DNA of 64,000 nt from Euglena gracilis. Its lineage: Eukaryota; Euglenida; Euglenophyceae; Euglenales. The stretch is from NCBI GenBank assembly GCA_039621445.1, contig CP154956.1:27906667-27970666 (forward strand), given 5' to 3'. A model generated the notes under the pieces. It was not told where the DNA came from. It did no database searches and was given only the letters and a program-made list of their open reading frames with translations. How positions within the stretch are numbered: the first letter of the stretch is position 1; each line of letters opens with the position of its first letter. The position numbers were made by a program, and so were the translations under genes. Shown here one piece after another: positions 11,490 through 26,739 of this stretch.

Positions 11490-14400
11490 TCAGCCCTGGC
11501 CGGGGGGCGTGCCGGTGCCCAGCAGCCACGACATGCTCTCCTCCGACTCCACCTCCGACGTCCAGCTGTCCATCGACGTCGCGCTCAGGCAGCGGTCCAT
11601 GTCGCGCTTCTTCTTCCGCCGGATGAACACCGCTGGCAGGCCCGGACTCAGTCGTGGCTGTCAGGGGCGGGGGGGAGGGGCTGGTTGGGATTCGGTAAGA
11701 CCTGTCTCCCCAGAAACTGTCACCTGACCGGTCGGACAGCAGTGGGGATGCTGGCAACTGACTACCAGTGACGACACGTCGGCCGAAACCAGGACCCTAA
11801 CAGACTCCGGGGCAGGACGGTGGGAGGGTTACGGTAGTGGGATGGACAGTAGTAGGAGGATCTCAATCCTCCTCGAACGTCGTTCGAGGTGGTTCGAGAT
11901 CCTCCTCGAACGTCGTTCGAGGTCGTTCGAGGAGGATCAAAATCCTCCTCGAACGTCGTTCGAGGTCGTTCGAGGAGGATCAAAATCCTCCTCGAATGTC
12001 GTTCGAGGTCGTTCGAGGAGGATCAAAATCCTCCTCGAATGTCGTTCGAGGTCGTTCGAGGAGGATCAAAATCCTCCTCGAATGTCGTTCGAGGTCATTC
12101 GAGGAGGATCGAAATCCTCCTCGAATGTCGTTCGAGGTCGTTCGAGGAGGAGTTCAATATCCTCCTCGAATGTCGTTCAGGGAATATTTTTGAATAAATG
12201 AGTGTATTCCTGCGTAAGAAAAAATCTGTTTCTTTTAAAACGCGTGGAAAATTTCCCCCTACAGGGTACCAGCTACCCCAAAGAGTCGCCCAACTAGGGT
12301 TAATACACATGGGGGGACCCTCGCTCGGCGCCTTCGGCGCCTCGCTCGGGTCACCCCATGTTTTTAAACCTAGTTGGGCGACTCTTTGGGTTCGCTGTGT
12401 ACCCTGTAGAGGGAAATATAGCAACGATGAGCGGGATGGTTACAACCATTGGGGATGAAGTCTTAACCCTAACCCTATTCCTTCTAATAACCTCAGAAAT
12501 TCTCTCGGTATAAGAATATTTTTGAACAAAAACATTTAGGAACAAGTGCATTCCTCCTCGATATCCTTCTCGAATGTCGTTCAGGGAGTATTTTTGAATA
12601 AATGAGTGTATTCCTGCGTAAGAAAAAATATGTTTCTTTTAAAACGCGTGGAAAATTTCCCCCTACAGGGTACCAGCTACCCCAAAGAGCAGGGGGGGGG
12701 AAATTATGCGGTCTGGCAGGCGGGGAAAAAATGCGGAAATTATGCGGAAAAATGCGGAAAAATGCGGAAATTATGCGGAAATTATGCGGAAAAAAAATGC
12801 GGAAAATATGCGGAAAAATGCGGAAAATGCGGAAAATATGCCGAAATTCTGTGGAGTCCCAGGTCACATGGAGAGGACAGATATATTTCTACCTCACAAT
12901 ATGCAGGGTCCCGATGCTATTTGATTTCCAACGCCGATGCCCAAGCTTGCCAGAAGTCACCAAAATGCAATGGAAAAACAAAGCACAATAAAAATGTTCA
13001 GCGGCAGTATGTCCATTGTTCAAAAGACGCGGACGCAAATAAACAATGCGAACAGGTCAGAGGGAGGTGAAACGCCCAGACAAATCACCATTAAATTGAA
13101 GCATATACTCCAACCTCCATGCATTTTGTGACAAAGCCCACTGATCGGCATCCAGCTGTCCACAAACGGAAAAAAACCTTTCCACACTTGAAGTGGCGAC
13201 CGGGGTGGAAATCAGAAACAAAACACGTTCACGAAAAAGAGATGGCCGGTGCGTCTTCCACCATTCAATTAACTCCTCTGTGCCGTCAATATCCCTTTTT
13301 GTGCATTGCAAATATTGTATGAAATCTTCATCACATGAGGCAAATTATTTGGGTTGAGCACGCGAAGTTGACGGTAAAACTCAATTTGTTCCTTGCTTTT
13401 CTCAAAGCAAACATTCAAACCGTCCTGCAACGATTTCAAAACTCTGATGAACATACCACGCAGAAACTGGGCTTGCACCTGAACTAGGACCCTTTTGAAA
13501 AACATTTCAGCAAATAATATGTGGCAAACAAATCATCGATTAAAGAAGCGAGTGGGGCAACAATGGTATGTGAAAACCATGAATGAACATCCACCCTTTC
13601 TGGAAACATACAACGTCCATCCATCCTTGCCCTTCAAAAGAGCGGTCAGACTTCATCAAACTTGGGGAAACAATGAACCTTGTAGTTGACCTGAAACGTA
13701 AAAAAATCACAAAAAATGCGGAAATTATGCGGAAAAATGTGGAAATTATGCGAAAAAATGCGGTAATTATGCGGAAAAATGCGGAAAATGCGGAAATTAT
13801 GCGGAAAAATGCGGGAAAATGCGGAAAAATGCGGAATAAATGCGGTCAAATGCGAAAATGCGGAAAATGCGGAAAATTTACAAAAAAAATGCGGAAAATA
13901 TGCGGAAAAATGCGGAAAAATGCGGAATAATGCGGAAATGCGGAAAAATGCGGAATAATGCGGACCGCATAATTTCCCCCCCCCCTGCAAAGAGTCGCCC
14001 AACTAGGGTTAATACACATGGGGGGACCCTCGCTCGGCGCCTTCGGCGCCTCGCTCGGGTCCACCCATGTTTTTAACCCTAGTTGGGCGACTCTTTGGGT
14101 TCGCTGTGTACCCTGTAGAGGGAAATATTGCAACAATGAGCGGGATGGTTACAACCATTGGATGAAATCTTAACCCTAACCCTATTCCTTCTAATAACCT
14201 CAGAAATTCTCTCGGTATATGAATATTTTTATTAATTATTTATTTCAATAAAAATATTTATGAATGTGTGCATTCCTGCGTAAGAAAAGAACAAACAAGC
14301 AGAATCAAGAACAATGAACAATGGTAACAAACTCCCAAAAAAAATTGCAACGTTCCTGCGTAAGATAAAATATGTTTCTTTTAAAACGCGTGGAAAATTT

Positions 14401-15399
14401 CCCCCTACAGGGTACCAGCTACCCCAAAGAGTCGCCCAACTAGGGTTAATACACATGGGGGGACCCTCGCTCGGCGCCTTCGGCGCCTCGCTCGGGTCCC
14501 CCCATGTTTTTAACCCTAGTTGGGCGACTCTTTGGGTTCGCTGTGTACCCTGTAGAGGGAAATATAACAACGATGAGCGGGATGTGACAACCATTGGGGA
14601 TGAAATCTTAACCCTAACCCTATTCCTTCTAATAACCTCAGAAATTCTCTCGGTATAAGAATATTTTTGAATAAAATATTTATGAACAAGTGCATTCCTG
14701 CGTAAGAAAAAAACAAACAAGCAGAATCAAGAACAATGAACCATGCTAACAAACCCCCAAAAAACTTGCAACTGAAACTTGAATGCATGTACGTAGGAGG
14801 AGGATCGAGATCCTCCTCGAACGTCGTTCGAGGTCGTTCGAGGAGGATCAAAATCCTCCTCGAATGTCGTTCGAGGTCGTTCGAGGTCGTTCGAGGAGGA
14901 TCGAAATCCTCCTCGAACGTCGTTCGAGGTCGTTCGAGGAGGATCGAAATCCTCCTCGAATGTCGTTCGAGGTCGTTCGAGGAGGATCAAAATCCTCCTC
15001 GAATGTCGTTCGAGGTCATTCGAGGAGGATCAAAATCCTCCTCGAATGTCGTTCGAGGTCATTCGAGGAGGATCAAAATCCTCCTCGAATGTCGTTCGAG
15101 GAGGATTTTAAGCCCCCCCCCCTCGAAGAGGGGGGGGGCTCAAAAACGTTCGAGGAGGTTCGAGCTCGAACGTTCGAGCTCGAACCTCCTCCTACTGTTA
15201 CCCCCCGCAGGACGGTGACAGGTTAACAGGGCAAAAGACAATTTGGGGGGGGGTCGGTAGGGGCGTTGCCCTGGGGGGACCCATGGACCCAGGGTCCCGG
15301 CCTGGCCCCGGGGAAGCGCTCCTCGAAGCTCTGGACGCTGATGGAGCGGTTCCCCATGGCAGCCTGCACCTTGGCTGCCAGGTCCTCGGGCAGCTGCAT
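11490..15399 (-). CDS. Small protein of unknown function with a repeat-filled intron
   Basis: Not recognised. The first exon, about 15289-15399, starts at ATG (MQLPEDLAAKVQAAMGNRS, then a FEERFPG motif) and has strong G/C third positions; its donor is uncertain. The last exon, 11490-11632, follows acceptor cctgccag, reads VFIRRKKKRDMDRCLSATSM then SEVESEESMSW and ends GTGTPPGQG TGA, with third positions almost all G or C. The phases of these two do not match, so a further exon or another donor must exist. The 3.6 kb between them hold the 43-bp palindromic satellites, foldback units and a hAT element listed separately. The basic run RRKKKR could be a nuclear localisation signal. The two exons might instead belong to different genes. 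Confidence 0.5.
11858..12180. repeat. 43-bp palindromic satellite array A
   Basis: About seven units with exact 43-bp spacing (cctcctcgaa at 11901, 11944, 11987, 12030, 12073, 12116). Each unit runs cctcctcgaacgtcgttcga, then ggtcgttcgaggaggatcaaa, so it can fold on itself. Confidence 0.9.
12185..12550. repeat. Foldback unit 1
   Basis: Bases 12245-12418 form two arms of about 75 bases (tttccccctacagggtac... against ...gtaccctgtagagggaaat, including agagtcgcccaactagggtt) around the loop tcggcgccttcggcgcctcg. Downstream follows ttaaccctaaccctattcc and ctctcggtataagaatattt. Unit repeated at 12590-14290 and 14290-14710. Confidence 0.88.
12690..13987. mobile_element. hAT-type DNA transposon, internally deleted
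   Basis: Ends are caggggggggggaaattatg and its inverse (cataatttccccccccccctg), then gcggtc inside each. The 7-bp target duplication caaagag lies at 12683-12689 and 13988-13994. It interrupts a foldback unit. Arrays of a tgcggaaaa motif lie inside both ends (12728-12845 and 13708-13970), as expected for subterminal transposase-binding repeats. The interior keeps a hATC fragment on the minus strand. Confidence 0.88.
13057..13505 (-). pseudogene. hAT transposase remnant with hATC dimerisation domain
   Basis: Two overlapping minus-strand frames. The downstream one, 13057-13311, contains WWKTHRPSLFRERVLFLIST then PVATSSVERFFSVCGQL and LEYMLQFNGDL, the hATC dimerisation motif. The upstream one, 13269-13505, reads FLRGMFIRVLKSLQDGLNVC and could be the preceding part after a frameshift or intron. 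DDE and BED domains are absent, so the element cannot make a full transposase. Confidence 0.8.
14290..14710. repeat. Foldback unit 3
   Basis: Third copy, palindrome at 14392-14565, with the same tail ttaaccctaaccctattcct and ataagaatatttttgaataaa. Confidence 0.87.
14802..15110. repeat. 43-bp palindromic satellite array B
   Basis: Second array of the same unit in the same orientation, with one unit carrying an extra gttcgaggtc. It ends in a C-run/G-run hairpin (15110-15140) and a palindrome gttcgagctcgaacgttcga (15155-15185). Confidence 0.9.
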
Positions 15400-15982
15400 T
15401 GCGCCGGGTCGCTTCGCGGAAACAAAACACACGGAACACCTGCGGGGAAGCAGGGCGCGGAGGGAAAAAAGCTTAGAAATTCTCCCCCTTTCCGTTTCTG
15501 CGGCTACCCACCCTTCTGCCATTGATGCAATGCGTCGTGTTTATGTCGCAACTTACAGACGTACAATGTACAGGCTCTGGGGGATGTACGTGGATAATGA
15601 ATGCAGCTTTGGTGTCGTCCCTGAAGGGTCTGATACACAAGAAGGAATGTCGAAGAGCCCTTTGGGCTTTTGCCGTCATCCATGAATTGCTGTGTGGCAG
15701 TGCACTTCAAACCTACGAGAGGGCGACGCAGCCACTCAATGTGCAGACCGGCAGGTTTTGTCCCATGCATTTCCCTGGGCTCCAAATTTGCCTTCTTTTC
15801 TTCCCTGTCGTTCTGATACCCGATAATTTTGTCCGCAAGTGCAGAGTAAAATGCTGAAGGAAGAGAGAATTTGTTGATAAAAGCTACCTGGCCAAAGTGA
15901 ACGAAGTGGGGGTGCACCACTGCAGCAGCCCACCCACCCCCTAACCCATCGCTGCGCAGCCATGCCGCGGTATGGCAGAGAG

Positions 15983-18900
15983 TCACGGGGTTTCGAGGCA
16001 CGTCCGCAGGATGAATGTCAGCCACCAGTCAATGTACAGGCGGGCCGCGTTGAACGTCCGGCGGCGGAGGGCGGCCCAGGAGGCGTTGAGCTGGGCGGCG
16101 TCGAAGAGGCTCCAGTTGCCCACCAGGTGGACCGGTAGCGCGGCGTACAGCGCCGGCGGTGGAGCAGGGCCCTGACTGGTGATGGGACCCCAGTGCTGAC
16201 CCCATCAGTAGCCCCCCCCCCCCCCCCCGCAGTCAAGAGTATCAGCCAGGGCAACATGGACCCTCAAAAAACGCGACACACAAAAAAAAAACGAAGAACC
16301 GCACAAAAACCCCCCAAACTCAAATTTTGCCAAAATTGGAAAACAAAAAAAAGCCCCCAAAAACCAAAAAGCCCAAACCCCCCAAAACCTACAAAAAAAC
16401 GAAAATTTGCCAAAAGGGAATAAAGCAAAGAAAAACTGCAAAAAAAAACGCGTTTATGTTCCCTCCTCACGAGTATCAGTCTGAGCCCCAGCAGCTTAAG
16501 GCTCACCACGGGGACGCGCCCGAGGTAGAGCACCTCCCACGTCTTGGCCACGCCCCTGCTCCGTGTCCGGGGCAGGGCACCGAGAGCGGTGGGCCCGGGC
16601 CCGCCCACCCAGCGGGGAGGGGGGAGCCGCGGCGTGCCTCGGAAGGCGTCCCAGCCGTCCCCGGGCGGGGACAGCGCGAAGCGGTACTCGCGGATGGCGG
16701 CGTAGAACTCGGCCTTGGGCAGCCGGCGGCTGGCGGCCCGGGGGATGGGGCCGCGCTCCCCCAACGTTTTCAGAAGCCACGGGGCCTGGGGTGCGAAAAC
16801 CCTCTCGCGTTCCGAGACACGCAGCACGAACCCGGGACCCTTGCCCCCCCACACCAAACTCTAAACCTATCCCTAACCCTACACCAAAGACAGCCCCCAC
16901 CCTAAACCCTTGCCTCTCAATTAGGGATGTTCCCATTCCCAGCTACCCCCCACCCTCGTCCCATATATGTGCATTCCAGGCTTGACCCTTGTCAGGAATT
17001 CCGATGAGTTAACAAAAAAAAGGAAAAACACCCTGCCAGGGTTCTAACCAGACAACTTCTTAAGATCCCCTGGGGGGGTCCAGCCGGCTGGTTGGAAAGA
17101 GGTGCTGGCTGGGAAAGAATGCTGGATAGACCCCCCCCAGAGGATGGGGGTTCCAGCAGGGGGGGGGGGTTTCCAGCCGACGACCCAGAATCCAACTTGA
17201 GGAGAAAATAAAAAAATCCCCTCAAAGAAGGCCATTTAGGGACATTTTTGACTTCCCCCTTTTTTCTGGCCAGCCTGGCTTCGCCGAACTTAAGAGAACT
17301 TTGTCACCTCTCGACCCCCCCCCCCGGGATCCACAGCCCCTTGGAGCTGCTGGCTGGAAAAAAAGGTGCTGGCTGGCTAGACCCCCCCCCCAGGGGGGTG
17401 TGGGGTCTGGCTTCAGAAATTTTCGGGTTCCAACGCAAACCACTGCTCAGTCATCCACCATGCTGGTCTGGGTCTTCCTGGGGCGGCTCGCACAGCAAAC
17501 GAGCGCCGCACGTTGTTCAGCACATGCCGCCGGCGCATCGCCCGCTGCACCGAACCTGACTCGGGCTGGGGCGTGGAGGTGCTGGTCCAACACGGGGGGG
17601 GGGGTCCATCAAACCGCAGGGTGGGACCCTGGGGAACCCGGTAGGGGGGGGGGGAGGTGAAGTATGTGATGTATGCTGGTGGGGCAGAAGGGGAGCTGTG
17701 CTGCGTTGTGCAAGGGTCGTTGGCTAGCGACGCGATCGGTCCCTCACTGTCATCCGGGCAGGGGGATGCCTTCTCTGGCCGCAGCCCGGCCCACCTTCAT
17801 CTGGTAGTGGCCGATGTGGAGGAGCTGCCCGCAGCCACCCCCAACCAGAGGTTTCCTTTAAGACCGGGGGTGGCAATCTCCACACAACAAACCGGGCCAG
17901 AAGCGAAAATAGCGCCGGCAACAAGAAGCCTTAGTGCAACTAAGGGGGAGGGGGATCCACCCACCCCCTGGGGGGGGGCCAGGGGGGTCCCAGGGGACCC
18001 ACTCACTTTCCCCCCGGAAATGACCAAAATCGCGAATGCAAAAAACACCTTTTCAAAAATTCGGCGCCGAAAAATATATCCCGCCAGACCACCCACCCCC
18101 CCACCCCCACCCCCCACTCCCCCCAGACTAAAAAAAAAAAACCCCTGCCCCAACCTGCGGCGGAACATGGCACGGCCCCGGGGGTTGGGGGGGGGGGGGT
18201 GGCGCCGGGGGGGGGGTCGGTCTGGGAGGGCCCACACCTCCCCATGCAGGGTCCCTCCCGCTCCCGGGGGGCTTCGCCTCAAGGCAACTGCACCACAACT
18301 AAAAAAAACCCCTGCAAAAAAACGAGAGCACCTTCAAACCAAAGAAAAACACCGAAAAATTCAAAGGGGGGGGGTTGCCTGTTGTCTTTTGTGGGTTTTC
18401 TCCCTCTATCCCGAGGGTGCCCTGCTTGTGCTCCCGTCCGAGGCAACAGGGGTTGTGCTTGCGGTTTCGCTTGCTTGCTCCGGCGGGTCGGGGGTTGCAA
18501 CTGACTGGTGGCGGGGTTTGGTTGGGTGGGTGGGACCAGGAAATAAAGTCGCAAAGAAAGACGCGCAGAAAATAATAGGGAAATGGACAAGTGCAAAAAA
18601 AAAAAAAACGCGATGTGTACAGACCCCACCCAACAGACAAAATCCCTCATAGCTGCTGCTGTGGCTGCTTGGTGACATTTGTGAGATAACACACAACCAC
18701 ACAATCCCTGAAAAAGATTAAACAAAAAGCTTGTGTCTTTTGAGCTCATGTTTTTGTGCCTTTTTGTCTCCTGTTTGAGGGTCCATATTGCCCCCTCGGT
18801 TACTTATCCCCGAGTGGTTTGCTAATTAAAAGGAAAAATAAAAACAAAAATAAGGTTTAAATTGAGGTCAACTGTGACTTTTAAAATGTGACGTGAAATA

Positions 18901-19460
18901 TGGTGTTTTTTCCTTGTGTTGTAGGTCACACCCAAGCGACAAAAAGGGGGTCAACAAAAATGGCAAACAATATTTTTGTAATTTGGGGAATGCTGTGTCG
19001 GAAAAGCTTTACACACATTTTTACAACTTTGCGGCCCAAATACTAATAAGAACAAAAAAATTCACGTTAAGAATAATAATAAAAATTTGTGGTCTCAGGA
19101 GGGGAAAATGAGGTCCAAATACAGAATTTTGAATTCCAAAACCACACATTGAAAAAATCGCTGAAAAAACCCCAGGAAATCGCAAATATTGCCAAAATTT
19201 GAAAAAGCCAAAAAGCTTTTAAAACTTGTTTCTTGAGAAACAGTACACCACACACATTTGGCAGAAAGACACTATTGTTTTGTTGTCATCGTGCTTCGAT
19301 AATGACAATGCAGGCAACCTCCCATCGTCCTACCGCTAAATTGCTATTCCTGTTGCACGGAAATCCGTCAGCCCTTCGCCCTGGCCCACTGCGAACACCT
19401 TCAACACCTTGGGGTGGTCCAGTAGCCACGGCGGAATGCGAATGTGGCTTCGGGACCGTC
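15983..19460 (-). CDS. Exostosin-family glycosyltransferase, C-terminal exons
   Basis: Exons: 19408-19460 (SHIRIPPWLLDHPK), 17795-17824 (LLH IGHYQMK), 17494-17565 (QRAMRRRHVLNNVRRSFA), 16609-16785 (AEFYAAIREYRFALSPPGDG then WDAFR), 16507-16542 (TWEVLYLGRVPV) and 15983-16171 (ALPVHLVGNWSLFDAAQ, ending CLETP and TGA). The last four are phase 0 throughout. The stretch F-x-L-S-P-x-G-x-G-x-D-x-x-R, then W-E-x-L-x-L-G-x-V-P-V, then LPVxxVxxW, is the conserved end of the exostosin domain (GT47-type, sugar-nucleotide dependent, Golgi). The short intron 16543-16608 could also be read through in frame. The last exon has WWLTF near its end. The N-terminal half and start codon were not found between 19460 and the upstream gene's stop at 19909, so the gene is incomplete in this annotation. 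Confidence 0.82.
17930..18300 (+). repeat. G-run block related to family K
   Basis: gtcccaggggacccactcac, ttcggcgccgaaaaatatat and C-run/G-run alternation, parallel to 30920-31215 and 56640-56910. No coding exon seen here. Confidence 0.5.
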
Positions 19461-19685
19461 CTTGCCCACCAGAGGCAGGCTGTTGTGCATCCGGAATGGT
19501 TGGCTCTCTCTCTCTATTGGAAATTGGTGGTTGGGTCGACCGAGGGGGAGAGAGAGGATCGTAGGAGCAGCGATGAGCAGAGTAGACAAGACAGGAAAAA
19601 TAAATAGAGCGTAGGATGAGAGGAGAGAGACGAGAGAGAAGAGAGGAAGAGGAGAGGAGAGCCTCTATACTGGGTGGGTTGTTGG

Positions 19686-19750
19686 AATGATGTGTGTGTG
19701 TGTGTATTATGTGTGTGTGGGTGTTGTGTGGTGTGTGGGGTGAGTGTGAT

Positions 19751-19826
<76 letters not shown>
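19686..19826. repeat. (GT)n microsatellite
   Basis: gtgtgt run of about 70 bases preceded by interrupted GT. It lies between the stop of the 24046-19909 gene and the first exon found for the exostosin gene. Confidence 0.95.
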
Positions 19827-19827
<1 letters not shown>

Positions 19828-19908
19828 ATCAGAACCCAACTGCCCACTACCACATCAGGGAAACCATATGGACCACTTGTCGCTTCGGGGGCCGAAGCGC
19901 GGGGGCCG

Positions 19909-24046
<4,138 letters not shown>

Positions 24047-25035
24047 CGCTCTGCCGGTTTCGCGGAACGCTGAGCGCCCACGTTTGGTTTCTTTTAGTGA
24101 TCAGCTGCCAAACCTCCGGTGCTCCCCACAGAATCTGTGCGCACGATCTGTTGGACCCGATGGCATATGTCTCAAAGGCACCCAGCTTGCAAAATTTGGG
24201 CTGACTGGAAAAAGGCTGCGGCTGACCCCCCCCCCCCAACGGGGGTTCAAGGGCCAGACTAGGCCCGACCAGGCTGGGGTTGAACAGGGTGCCATAAACA
24301 ATCGAACCTGCAAAAACTCTCCAAAAACTGCCAAATTTGCAAAAAAAAAAAAAGTCGAGTTTTCGACCCAAAGCTTCCCACAGCTAGCCCAAATCCGACC
24401 CACAGACCCATTTTGCCCTTTTTTTTTTTTGCCATTTTTGCACCACCGAAAACCAAAAATCCGTCACCGTCCAGGACTCCTTCGGGCGGCTGCAAAAATA
24501 AATATAGTAAAACTCGTCGATGAGGGGTCCGAGGCTGGTGGCTGAAAAAAGGCAGCTGGCTGGCTGGACCCCCCCAGGGGTGGAGTCAAATTTCCTTCAG
24601 CAATCCTCTGCTGACTTGCCCCCTTTTGTTTGGATGTAGTGCCATACGCCAGCCTTCATGTAATTTTATAGAATGCTTTATTCATAAAATGTATGGAGAT
24701 GGGAGCGTCAAGGATTATCTTGAAGGGGTCGTTTACTGCCGCTTTGCACCACTGCTGCAAAATATTATTCAATTCTGTGCCATACGTACTGGACCCTGCT
24801 CCCTGTCAAATCCCCCGAGGTAAAAAAATGCCCAGTGCTATTCTGCATTGATCTTTGACCTTCCCATCTGTTGCAAAAACGCGTGCAAGGTGATAACAAG
24901 GATCTCAAACAACCAACACACAATCTTCTGCGTTCCTCATACATTTTGTGAGATATTATGGACTTTGTAATTAATCAAAAAGAAATATTTGTGAAAAATG
25001 CACAATCTGCAATAAAAACACAAACGGCAGCCTCT

Positions 25036-25180
25036 AACTACCGTCCTCCCCCAAGGGGTCCATCTTCTTAAATGGAAGCTTTCTGGGGGTTAATTACCTC
25101 CAATTGCTGCACCTCCCCCCACGGGCGGTAGTTAAATGGGGGGGGTTCGGATCCCCACGTTTAAGAAGATGAACCGGACC
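25036..25180. repeat. Interlocked inverted repeats
   Basis: aactaccg (25037) pairs with cggtagtt (25127), and ggtccatcttcttaaatgg (25058) pairs with cgtttaagaagatgaacc (25158). Probably a short foldback element. Confidence 0.5.
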
Positions 25181-26374
25181 CCCGATTCGCGTGCGTTTTT
25201 GCGCCCCCACCAGAGGTGTCCCAGAGAAATGGGTACGGAAGAGATGTGAAAGGGACAGGGTTAGGGTTAGGGTTTGGGATCGAGTTAGGGTTCAGATTTC
25301 GCTCGTTATGCCTAAATCATGCCTAAATTTAGGCCTTTATAAAGCCCAATTTTTGGGAGAATTTGGCCTGACCTCCTGATATTGTCCTGACCTGAACCCT
25401 GATCCTCCTTGGAGCGACAGCCGTAACACCAACCCTACTCCAAGATAAATAATGGAAAACACCGAAAAACCACAGGAACTTTGAGAGCGCTCGATGTGTT
25501 TTCACACAGGCAATTAAGCTTCATTTTATGGCTGATTTTTGACTTTTGAATTTCCCGATTTTCTCGTTGCTTTTCTGCTTTTTTTTGTTCCATTCACACC
25601 TAAGTCAAGGTCAAATCGCAGCCAAGAGACTGATTTGCATGAGGCATTCTTCACAAACTGTTAAACTGTTGGAGGAACTTTGGCAACTTCTTCCAACCCC
25701 TCTGCCCTCAACGAGGGAATATAACCCTTTACAGCCGCTTGAAAGGTGATAAGAAAATGACCCCCTTAAATAATGTATCCCCTGGCCTCCGACTTTGGAT
25801 GCTAAATAACATGCTCTCCGAGGGATATTATTTGGGGGGGCTTACACACATCTTGATAAATTGAATTTTCTTTGAAGCGAAAGATCAAAACCAATACACA
25901 TCTAATGCAATGTAGGTGTGCATTTCCCCCCTTAGCTCAGACAAGACACCGAAAGGTGGGAGAAACACAATCAAAAACCGGCGTTCTGTGACCCAAAAAT
26001 GGCGAGGCGATGATCGAGGAAAGGAGGCTCCAGGGACAACGCCGGAGTGGCCCCTTGTACAATGGCACTTGCGAGCGGCCCCCACAGGGTCGTCGCAAGG
26101 CGAGGACCGAATGAAAAGAGCCAGCATGAGGTGGTGGTCTTTGCCAGATGCATCGGCAGGAGGGGGGCAAGCCAACTGGACATTGACCAACGTGGTGTGT
26201 GTTCCACTCTTGAATGAAAGCAAAGGCTGGCTTTCAGCCTGTTGCTGTGATTTGCACTGAACTTCCACTGGAGGGGGGGGGGGGGGCGTGGTCTGGCCAA
26301 CCTGGAACACCGCCACCAGGCACTATTTTTTTTGGGGCCGAAATGCCTTAAAAATTCAAAATCCCTTTCAAACC

Positions 26375-26615
26375 TTAAAAAATCTTTCTGGCAATTCTGC
26401 AGAATATTCTTTCCCACAGGGCAAAAGATGAACTTGCAAAATCTTGGCAACAACAAACCAACTCCAGGGAGAAAATGCTTTTGGGAATCCTTTGAACATT
26501 GCCCATCCGTCCACAGCTCAAAAAAAAATGTGTTTTGGACTTTCTTCTTCTTCGATTCTCAACCCTGTTCGATGCCTGGGCGGTCCTGGACCACCACCCT
26601 TGGAAAACAGAAATC
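26375..26615 (+). repeat. Dispersed repeat family F, copy 4
   Basis: Contains ctttctggcaattctgcaga, gatgaacttgcaaaatcttg, ccctgttcgatgcctgggcg and cacccttggaaaacaga. Confidence 0.75.
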
Positions 26616-26739
26616 TGAAGAAAAAAAACCTGAGAAACGCGTTACAGCCTTGAATTTCTCAAACAATCTCTGCCAGAACAATGCCGGACCTCCAGCCCGC
26701 CGAGGCACAGAGGGCTCAAGAGAGGAGGGGCAGGGGACG

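Larger units (their letters stand above)
12590..14290. repeat. Foldback unit 2, split by the hAT element
   Basis: Left part 12590-12689 and right part 13988-14290 are continuous once the hAT element and one copy of its duplication are removed. This dates the hAT insertion after the foldback duplication. Confidence 0.85.

Noticed and set aside
11837-12201. Repetitive frames across the 43-bp array
   Set aside because: All frames stay open because the unit lacks stops; no splice or composition support for a protein.
12460-14625. Telomeric repeats (taaccctaaccct)
   Set aside because: Only two units each time and part of the dispersed foldback unit; similar short runs near 16870 and 25258 are too brief to be telomeric.
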